From RGIG2094 sp045660065 (GTDB lineage Bacteria > Bacillota > Clostridia > RGIG6154), in the NCBI GenBank assembly GCA_045660065.1, contig JAZRDC010000101.1:1-12606 (forward strand): DNA of 12,606 nucleotides. Direction: 5' to 3'. The position numbers were made by a program, and so were the translations under genes. This document shows, piece after piece, positions 6,733-12,606 of this stretch; the stretch's first letter is position 1, and each line of letters starts with the position of its first letter. The notes beneath the pieces were generated by a model, which worked only from the letters and a program-made list of their open reading frames with translations, made no database searches and was not told the DNA's origin.

Positions 6733-8070
6733 CTATTCTCTTGTGTTATCCACACTTAAGAAAGTTGTAATATTCGGACGCCACATAAGTTTAACTCTGC
6801 CGGTAGAACCGCTTCTGTGCTTGGCAATAATAAGTTCTGCCATTGTGTTCGGTCCTTCTTCTTCCTCCTCGGATTCAGGCTTATGTAAAAACATAACAAC
6901 GTCGGCATCCTGTTCGATAGCACCCGATTCACGAAGGTCTGAAAGCACAGGTGTTTTATCTGTACTTGTTTCAATAGAACGGGAAAGCTGACTTAGTGTC
7001 AAAACAGGAACTTCTAATTCTTTTGCAAGAATTTTAAGTGCTCTTGACATTTCAGAAACTTCCTGCTGTCTGCTTTCTGTTCTGCCTTTACCCTGCATAA
7101 GTTGCAGGTAGTCCACTATAACAAGACCAAGACCGTGCTCTAATTTTAATCTTCTGCATTTTGAACGGATTTCAGTTACGCTTATCATTGAAGTATCGTC
7201 TATATAAAGCGGTGCTTCTGACATTGGAACTGCCGCCTGCATTAATCTTTCCCAGTCGTTTGAATCAAGTCTTCCTGTTTTTAATTTTTCACTGTCTACC
7301 ATAGCCTGAGAAGAAATAATTCTGTTTGTAAGTTCTTCTTCTGACATTTCAAGACTGAATACCGCTACAGGAACTTTATTTCTGATAGAAACGTGTTTTG
7401 CAATATTAAGGGCAAAACTTGTTTTACCAATACCAGGACGAGCCGCAAGAATGTTAAGGGTACCTTTCTGGAAACCTGAAAGTATGAAATCAAGATGAGA
7501 AAAACCTGTTTCTAAACCTGTTATTCTTGAGTTCATTCCCTGAAGTTCTTCTAAATGTGCAAAGTTTCTTTGAACAACATCACCCATTTTACTGAATGAT
7601 TTTGATGTTTTCCCCTGAAGCACATCGAAAATAAGTTTTTCTGCAGTTTCAGCAATAGCCGCAGGTGCTTCTGATGCTTCATAACTAAGTCTTGAAATCT
7701 GACCTGATGCGTCAATAAGATTTCTTAAAAGTGCTTTTTCTTTTATTATATCAACATAGTATTTGATATTCGCTGTTGTCTGCACACTTATTGCAAGATT
7801 TGCGATAAACTCACCTGAGCCTATTGATTCTAACATCTGTTTTTGTGATAACACATCACAAACAGTTACTACATCAATAGGCTTGTTTTGTTCAAAAAGT
7901 GTAACCATTGCTGAAAATACTTCTTTGTTTTCTGCTCTGTAAAAATCATTTGCAGATAAATTTTCAAGAGCAACTGCTACGCTTTCTTCATCATTTAACA
8001 TTGCACCAAGTACAGACTGTTCCGCTTCCAAACTATACGGCGGAACCTTTGCACCCAAATACTCTTCCAT
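6733..8070 (-). CDS. dnaB: Replicative DNA helicase DnaB (DnaC in Bacillus)
   Basis: Hexameric 5'-3' helicase that unwinds DNA ahead of the replication fork. The 445-residue protein begins VPPYSLEAEQSVLGAML (9-25), the usual start of the DnaB N-terminal domain, followed by the RecA-like motor: Walker A ARPGIGKTS (210-218), SLEMS (239-243), Walker B LVIVDYLQLM (316-325), SQLSRS (360-365) and DLRESGAIEQDAD (378-390). The arginine-finger region reads KHRSGSTG (417-424) instead of the commoner QRNGPTG, a mild variation. No intein is present. The SD (AAAGGAG) overlaps the rplI stop codon, and the gap is 11 bp. The rplI-dnaB pairing is conserved in Bacillota. Confidence 0.97.
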   Translation of the reverse strand: MEEYLGAKVPPYSLEAEQSVLGAMLNDEESVAVALENLSANDFYRAENKEVFSAMVTLFEQNKPIDVVTVCDVLSQKQMLESIGSGEFIANLAISVQTTANIKYYVDIIKEKALLRNLIDASGQISRLSYEASEAPAAIAETAEKLIFDVLQGKTSKSFSKMGDVVQRNFAHLEELQGMNSRITGLETGFSHLDFILSGFQKGTLNILAARPGIGKTSFALNIAKHVSIRNKVPVAVFSLEMSEEELTNRIISSQAMVDSEKLKTGRLDSNDWERLMQAAVPMSEAPLYIDDTSMISVTEIRSKCRRLKLEHGLGLVIVDYLQLMQGKGRTESRQQEVSEMSRALKILAKELEVPVLTLSQLSRSIETSTDKTPVLSDLRESGAIEQDADVVMFLHKPESEEEEEGPNTMAELIIAKHRSGSTGRVKLMWRPNITTFLSVDNTRE

Positions 8071-8081
8071 AATTTACTCCT

Positions 8082-8525
8082 TTATGCTTCGGTTACAGTA
8101 ACCTTAAGTTTTCCTACAACATCCGGATAAAGTTTAACAGATATTTCAAATGTACCTGTCTGCTTGATATCTTCCATTTCAAAACGACGCTTGTCAATTT
8201 TGATATGGTGCTGACTAAGCAAACTTTCAGCGATATCTTTGTTTGTAACTGATCCGAAAAGTTTACCGTTTGCACCTGCTTTTGCAGAAAGTTTTACAGA
8301 AATTCCTGCAAGTTTTGTCTGCATTTCTTTTGCTTCATTAAGTTCAGTCTGCTTTTTATATGCAAATGCTTCATCTTTACCTTTCATATCATTGATTGCT
8401 GCATTTGTTGCTTCTACAGCAAGATTTTTCGGAAGTAAAAAGTTTCTTGCATAACCGTCGCTTACATTTATGGTCTGTCCTTTTTTTCCCTGACCTTTTA
8501 CATCCTGCATTAAAATAACCTTCAC
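8082..8525 (-). CDS. rplI: 50S ribosomal protein L9
   Basis: Large-subunit protein that binds 23S rRNA near the L1 stalk base and helps maintain reading frame. The 147 residues match the family length. The N-terminal domain MKVILMQDVKGQGKKG (1-16) and the signature through VSDGYARNFLLPKNLA (21-36) are intact, followed by a charged connecting helix and a C-terminal domain containing KLFGSVTNKDIAE (88-100). The start codon is GTG (8523-8525), supported by AAAGGAG eight bases upstream and by the canonical MKVIL beginning. The SD sits immediately beside the gdpP stop codon. Confidence 0.98.
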   Translation of the reverse strand: MKVILMQDVKGQGKKGQTINVSDGYARNFLLPKNLAVEATNAAINDMKGKDEAFAYKKQTELNEAKEMQTKLAGISVKLSAKAGANGKLFGSVTNKDIAESLLSQHHIKIDKRRFEMEDIKQTGTFEISVKLYPDVVGKLKVTVTEA

Positions 8526-8533
8526 AATTATTT

Positions 8534-8540
8534 CTCCTTT
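8534..8540 (-). promoter_or_regulatory. rplI ribosome binding site supporting the GTG start
   Basis: Minus strand AAAGGAG, eight bases before the GTG codon at 8523-8525 and directly after the gdpP stop codon (8541-8543). It occupies most of the 15-bp gap between the two genes. Confidence 0.85.
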
Positions 8541-10532
8541 CTATTTCTGCTGATCAGCAATATATTCTTCTATTACGCCCATCAGCTTAACTTTCGCTTC
8601 ATTAAAACTACATGGCTCAAGTTGAGCACCTGCCATTGTAAGGTGTCCCCCTCCGCCGATTTTTTCTAAAATAAGTTGAACATTGATTTCTCCCGTAGAC
8701 CTTCCGCTTACGATAGTTTCTTCAGGAAGTTCCATAATAACGAAAGAAGCATCAATTCCGCTTATTGATAAAAGTTTATCTGCTGCCTGAGGTACAATTG
8801 TTCTGTAATCAACATTATCTGTCTTTTTACACTCAGCAATTGCAATGTTTCCTCTTACCACTTCAGCGCCTGAAACAACTTTTGAAATTTCAACAAAGTT
8901 TTCAAAATCATTTCTGAAGAATTTTCTGATTGTTTCAATATCTACGCCACATCTTTTAAGATAAGCCGCCGCTTCAAAAGTTCTGACACCTGTTTTCATA
9001 GCAAAATCTTTAGTGTCTAACATAATACCTGCAAAAAGTGCCTCTGCCTCCTGAGATGACAATTTAAAACTACCCCCTGCATATTGAAGAATTTCAGTAA
9101 CAAGTTCACAGGTAGATGATGCGTATGGCTCGTGATACACTAAATTAACATTTGATAAAAACTCTGCACCGCGTCTGTGGTGGTCAATCAGCACAATCTC
9201 GTTTTCACCTTCCAAAAGTTCAGGGTAATCTGTATAAACAGGTCTGTGAGTATCTACTACCACAATCAAGGTCTCAGGTGTTACAAGTTCTTTGATTTCT
9301 GCTCTACTTACAATAACATCTTCGTATTCCTGAGATTTTTTTATTCTGTCAAGCATCAGATTAATAGATGGTGAAGAATAATCATAGATAATATTCGCTT
9401 TCACCCCAAGACTTCTTGCAAATGCACAAACACCAATTCCTGCACCGATTGAGTCCATATCAGGGAACTGATGTCCCATAACAACGATATTTTTTGCCTC
9501 CGAAAAAAGTTCCCTTAAGGCAAGAGCAGTAACTCTTGCTTTAACCTTAGTAGTCTTTTCGTGCTCACGGGTTTTGCCGCCGTAATATGAAAGATTATCG
9601 CTGTCTTTAATAATAACCTGGTCCCCGCCTCTGCCCAATGAAAGGGTAAGGGCTGAATTTGCATAATCATCTGCAGTTGTAAGAGATGAAAAGTCCACAC
9701 CGATGCCGACACTTAATGTAGGTGCAAATTTGTTTCCACATTTGATTTCCTTTACCTGATCGATAACTTCAAACTTTTTCTCTTTCATCTGGCTTAAAAA
9801 TTCATTTCTGAAAACAATTAAGTACTTATCTCTTTCATACTTTTTGACCATTGCACCAAATTCGCCGAACCAACCATATACTAATTTGTCAAGTTCTGCC
9901 ATAAGCAAACTTCTGTATGTGTCAGGTGTGTTCATAAGAACATCTTCATAGTTATCAACGCAGGCAACTGCCACAACTGCGTGTTCATTGTTATATTTTT
10001 CAAAAAGTTCACTTTTCTCTGTTGTATCAAACATATAAAGAACAACAAAAGAACTTTCTGTATCTTTCTTTTCTGCTCTTATACCGTTGCCTGTTACAAA
10101 GTATGTTTTATCGCCGATCTTAGCATCAAATCCGAAGGTTTCGCTTTCAAAACACCTGGTTATATCTTTTTTGTCAAACATTTCGTCAATGTGCATATCA
10201 AAAAGTTCTTTATCGTCGAATGCTTTGTCAAACTTTTCGTTATACCACAAAACCCTGCCGTCTTTTTTTACAACTGCCACAGGCATGGGAGCATAAATCA
10301 TACTCTCTCTTGTTGCAGTATCGGCATGGAAAGTGATGTTGTTGATATAATTCTTAAAATGACCGTGATTTTGCTTTACTATCATAATGCAAAGCACAGT
10401 TAAAATAATTGCGCAAAGCAACTGAGTTATACCCCACGGCACATTAAAAAGCAGAGTAATAACTGCCAGTATATACATAACTGTCAGGCACAACAACAAA
10501 CTTATAAAATTGTCTGAACTTCTGTTTTTCAA
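8541..10532 (-). CDS. gdpP: c-di-AMP phosphodiesterase GdpP (YybT), membrane-bound DHH/DHHA1 protein
   Basis: Hydrolyses cyclic di-AMP to pApA and so sets levels of a messenger that controls potassium balance, cell-wall stress and beta-lactam tolerance in Bacillota. The 663 residues show two membrane segments (about 10-29 and 33-52), a PAS-like domain (about 77-165), a degenerate GGDEF domain (about 180-310, ending SLGRGGDQVIIKD where a normal GGDEF site is absent), and a DHH/DHHA1 domain. Probable metal ligands are H354, D358 and D360 (GHQFPDMDS), D427 (VVDTH), H451 (IDHH) and D506. The C-terminal GGGGH motif is at 626-630. The start is TTG (10530-10532), supported by GAGGTG at 10540-10545; the next in-frame Met lies inside the first membrane segment. 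It lies between yybS and rplI, as in B. subtilis. Confidence 0.96.
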   Translation of the reverse strand: MKNRSSDNFISLLLCLTVMYILAVITLLFNVPWGITQLLCAIILTVLCIMIVKQNHGHFKNYINNITFHADTATRESMIYAPMPVAVVKKDGRVLWYNEKFDKAFDDKELFDMHIDEMFDKKDITRCFESETFGFDAKIGDKTYFVTGNGIRAEKKDTESSFVVLYMFDTTEKSELFEKYNNEHAVVAVACVDNYEDVLMNTPDTYRSLLMAELDKLVYGWFGEFGAMVKKYERDKYLIVFRNEFLSQMKEKKFEVIDQVKEIKCGNKFAPTLSVGIGVDFSSLTTADDYANSALTLSLGRGGDQVIIKDSDNLSYYGGKTREHEKTTKVKARVTALALRELFSEAKNIVVMGHQFPDMDSIGAGIGVCAFARSLGVKANIIYDYSSPSINLMLDRIKKSQEYEDVIVSRAEIKELVTPETLIVVVDTHRPVYTDYPELLEGENEIVLIDHHRRGAEFLSNVNLVYHEPYASSTCELVTEILQYAGGSFKLSSQEAEALFAGIMLDTKDFAMKTGVRTFEAAAYLKRCGVDIETIRKFFRNDFENFVEISKVVSGAEVVRGNIAIAECKKTDNVDYRTIVPQAADKLLSISGIDASFVIMELPEETIVSGRSTGEINVQLILEKIGGGGHLTMAGAQLEPCSFNEAKVKLMGVIEEYIADQQK

Positions 10533-10539
10533 GCTGACT

Positions 10540-10545
10540 CACCTC
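10540..10545 (-). promoter_or_regulatory. gdpP ribosome binding site supporting the TTG start
   Basis: Minus strand GAGGTG, seven bases before the TTG codon at 10530-10532, in the 21-bp gap after the yybS stop. It favours TTG over any internal ATG. Confidence 0.75.
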
Positions 10546-10553
10546 AACTTTAT

Positions 10554-11507
10554 TTATCCTTTAGTAACTACTCCGATATTTCTGAAATTTCTTCTTGCGT
10601 CAATAAGTGCCGCAACGGACAAAATTACTGATAATATCGGAAACAGAGATAAAATCCCCACAACTAATAAAATCAAAAATCTGAAAAATATTTTAACATG
10701 TTGCTTTTCTCTTAAGTACCAGTCCAAAAGAGACATTCCGCAAAGCACAAGCACTATATTTAATATTGCATAAATATTGGTAAATACCACAGCAATTATG
10801 CTGTCTCCCGCAAACATTGAAATAAGTGCTGAGAGGAAAAACACAAACACAGTTACTCCATCTGCTTTGAACTCTGAAAATCTTAAGTCTATTGCCAGTC
10901 CTTTTAAACTTCTGTTTACAATAACTTTGGTTAAAAATGTTAAAATAATTGTTTTTACAAGCCCGATTATAATGATAACTGACGGCAAAATCATTCTTAC
11001 AGCAGTTTCATACATATTGAAAAACTGCTCTGCATTTTGTATTTTAAGTGCGTCTGCATTCTGACCGATTGTTTCGATAACAACAGGTTTTAACACCTGG
11101 AACATTTCGTCAATAAATACAAACGGAGGTCTGCCGTAAAACACATTACTGATTGCAACAGAGCCATAGTCTGCCATAATTACAAAAATCAAAGAAACAA
11201 TAAGTGCATATGCTCCTCCCTTTCTTCTCAGGAGTGAGTAGCAAAGCCAGAATCCTGCTCCGATATAACTCATAGCATATACTAAAGAAAAAACAATTTC
11301 TTTGTTAACCAGATATGTTACAACCACTGCAACTATATTGTAAATTCCAAGGGAAATCTTTGAATTTCTGAAAATTGAAAATACACCTGTAAGTACCAGC
11401 AAAAGCGCACATAAAAATGAAAAAGACGGAACTAACGGTGTCAAAAATGCAAATATACTATATAAAATCAAGCACACAACAGGTGCAAAAATTATAACTT
11501 TTTTCAT
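10554..11507 (-). CDS. yybS: DUF2232 multi-pass membrane protein, YybS family
   Basis: An integral membrane protein of unknown biochemical function. The 317 residues contain about seven to nine hydrophobic segments (near 4-26, 28-46, 52-68, 72-92, 99-119, 172-196, 217-233, 236-262 and 272-302), with a longer extracytoplasmic or cytoplasmic stretch at about 122-170 and basic tails. The FYGRPPF segment (123-129) and the overall layout fit the DUF2232 family. The ATG start follows GAGGA. Placement immediately before gdpP matches the yybS-yybT pair of B. subtilis, which is the main support for the name. The 21-bp gap implies co-transcription and suggests a role connected with the c-di-AMP phosphodiesterase or the membrane (inference). 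It is the first gene after the operon promoter. Confidence 0.85.
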   Translation of the reverse strand: MKKVIIFAPVVCLILYSIFAFLTPLVPSFSFLCALLLVLTGVFSIFRNSKISLGIYNIVAVVVTYLVNKEIVFSLVYAMSYIGAGFWLCYSLLRRKGGAYALIVSLIFVIMADYGSVAISNVFYGRPPFVFIDEMFQVLKPVVIETIGQNADALKIQNAEQFFNMYETAVRMILPSVIIIIGLVKTIILTFLTKVIVNRSLKGLAIDLRFSEFKADGVTVFVFFLSALISMFAGDSIIAVVFTNIYAILNIVLVLCGMSLLDWYLREKQHVKIFFRFLILLVVGILSLFPILSVILSVAALIDARRNFRNIGVVTKG

Positions 11508-11558
11508 ATATATTCCTCACATAACTGCAAATACCCACAAATTTTGAGCGTATATAAC

Positions 11559-11587
11559 AGTATATCACAAACCTTTTAAAAATACAA
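11559..11587 (-). promoter_or_regulatory. Promoter of the yybS-gdpP-rplI-dnaB-tilS-hpt operon
   Basis: Minus strand: -35 TTGTAT (11582-11587, 4 of 6 consensus), 17-bp spacer (11565-11581), -10 TATACT (11559-11564, 5 of 6) with TGA before it (extended -10). Transcription should start near 11552, leaving a leader of about 45 nt before yybS. No riboswitch-sized structure fits in that leader. It begins seven bases after the stop codon of the aminopeptidase gene. Confidence 0.78.
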
Positions 11588-11594
11588 GATTAAC

Positions 11595-12605
11595 TTAAAT
11601 AGCGTAAAAACCTTTGTATGCTTTATAAGTCATATATACGTCAAATTTTGAAACTACTTCATATGGCGCGTGCATTGAAAGAACAGGAACTCCGCAATCT
11701 ATAACAGAAATTCCCAGCACTGCTAAAAACTGTGCCACAGTTCCACCGCCACCGCAGTCAACCTTACCGAGTTCTGCAATCTGCCATACGCAGCCATTAT
11801 CTTTAAACATTTTTGTAATTTCTGCTACAAACTCAGCACTTGCTTCACTTGTGCCTGATTTTCCTCTTGCACCTGAATATTTCATCAAAGATACACCGCC
11901 ATTTAAATAAGCAGAGTTGTTTTTTTCAAAAACTTCAGGGAAGTTTGAGTCATATGCCGCAGTTACATCAGATGACAAACATTTGCTGTTTTCCAATGCA
12001 TCACGAAGCATAATATCGTTATAATTTTCCATTGATTTTGCACACATTCTTGCAATCATATTCTGCAAAAATGTTGACTGCATACCCGTCATATCTCCAC
12101 TGCCTGTTTCTTCTTTGTCAACAAGGTGGCAAATTGCAGTTTTTTCAGGAGTTTTTGCTTCCATAAGTGCTTCGAATGCAGTATATGCGCAAACTCTGTC
12201 ATCGTGTCCGTATGCGGCAATAAGGCTTCTGTCAAAGCCAACATCACGAGCTTTGTGTGCAGGTACGATTTCGATATCGGCACTAACAAAATCCTGCTCT
12301 TTGATGCCATACATATCATTTATAATTTTCATAACTCCAAGCTTTGTTTTGCTTGAAACTTTTTCATCACCATAAGGAATTGTGCCCAAAATAACATTGA
12401 GCTTTTCTGCTTCAACAAATTTTGATGCAGTTTTTTCCATCTGTGCCTGACCTAAATGAGGCAAAATATCTGAAATATAGAAAACAGGATCAGTTTCCTT
12501 TTCACCGATTACGATATTTACTTTTTCACCATTTTCTTTTACAACAGTTCCGTGGATTGCAAGAGGAATTGTAAGCCACTGATACTTTTTAACTCCACCG
12601 TAGTA
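11595..12605 (-). CDS. M18 family aminopeptidase (5'-truncated by window edge)
   Basis: Cytoplasmic zinc exopeptidase that removes N-terminal residues from peptides. The frame is open to the right edge, so the N-terminus is missing; 336 residues are visible out of a usual 430-480. Numbered from the first visible residue: YYGGVKKYQWLTIPLAIHG (1-19) and DPVFYISDILPHLGQ (about 38-52) are strongly M18-like. Metal and catalytic elements are GHDDRV (133-138), DKEETGS (163-169, holding the catalytic/ligand Glu pair), SSDVTAAYD (211-219), VDCGGGGTVA (282-291) and SMHAPYE (310-316, ligand His). The upstream H-x-D ligand motif would lie outside the window. A start at the TTG codon at 12464 is unlikely because homologous sequence continues upstream. 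There is no clear terminator after the stop, and the yybS promoter follows immediately. Confidence 0.93.
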   Translation of the reverse strand, partial: YYGGVKKYQWLTIPLAIHGTVVKENGEKVNIVIGEKETDPVFYISDILPHLGQAQMEKTASKFVEAEKLNVILGTIPYGDEKVSSKTKLGVMKIINDMYGIKEQDFVSADIEIVPAHKARDVGFDRSLIAAYGHDDRVCAYTAFEALMEAKTPEKTAICHLVDKEETGSGDMTGMQSTFLQNMIARMCAKSMENYNDIMLRDALENSKCLSSDVTAAYDSNFPEVFEKNNSAYLNGGVSLMKYSGARGKSGTSEASAEFVAEITKMFKDNGCVWQIAELGKVDCGGGGTVAQFLAVLGISVIDCGVPVLSMHAPYEVVSKFDVYMTYKAYKGFYAI

Positions 12606-12606
12606 A

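Noticed and set aside
6596..6991. 131-residue plus-strand open frame
   Set aside because: It lies antisense across the tilS-dnaB junction, has no SD, no recognisable domain, and both minus-strand genes are clearly real.
9981..10403. 140-residue plus-strand open frame rich in Phe, Cys and Ile
   Set aside because: It is antisense to gdpP; its odd composition is what the complement of Lys/Glu/Asp-rich AT-biased coding produces.
11508..11552. Possible riboswitch or leader peptide before yybS
   Set aside because: The leader is only about 45 nt, with no stable hairpin or conserved aptamer pattern visible.
11551..11564. Short AT-rich inverted repeat (GTATATA / TATATAC-like) near the yybS promoter as an operator
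   Set aside because: It consists almost only of alternating A and T overlapping the -10, which is expected by chance here.

Overview
The window is a run of eleven genes, all read from the minus strand, from an AT-rich low-GC Gram-positive bacterium, most likely an anaerobic member of the Clostridia (Bacillota). Supporting signs are the A/T-rich codons, strong AGGAGG-type ribosome binding sites, TTG and GTG starts, and the gene order yybS-gdpP-rplI-dnaB followed by tilS-hpt-ftsH. In Bacillus subtilis these are two separate clusters, both near the chromosome origin. Species cannot be named from the sequence alone.

In the direction of transcription (right to left), the window opens with an M18 aminopeptidase that lacks its N-terminus because it runs off the right edge. 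A promoter at 11559-11587 then starts a compact operon: yybS (DUF2232 membrane protein), gdpP (c-di-AMP phosphodiesterase), rplI (ribosomal protein L9), dnaB (replicative helicase), tilS (tRNA-Ile lysidine synthetase) and hpt (hypoxanthine phosphoribosyltransferase). Gaps are 9-21 bp or the genes overlap, and several SD sequences touch or overlap the previous stop codon, so translation is probably coupled. ftsH follows with its own promoter (4794-4822) and a TTG start shortened relative to the longest open frame. A perfect 12-bp hairpin separates ftsH from a GH28-type glycoside hydrolase, the only clearly accessory gene here. A strong intrinsic terminator ends that gene. A second transcription unit then starts at a near-consensus promoter (1388-1416): recA, overlapped by recX, which runs off the left edge.

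Most genes are housekeeping: replication and recombination (dnaB, recA, recX), translation (rplI, tilS), purine salvage (hpt), membrane proteolysis (ftsH) and second-messenger turnover (gdpP). I see no mobile element, CRISPR array, tRNA, rRNA or riboswitch, and no gene-free stretch longer than about 170 bp. The points most worth a second look are the imperfect palindrome just downstream of the recA promoter, where no canonical Gram-positive SOS box is visible; the signal-less GH28 enzyme with altered active-site motifs; the promoter-based correction of the ftsH start; and the repeated promoter design (17-bp spacer plus extended -10) at all three promoters. I do not see evidence of a novel multi-gene system.
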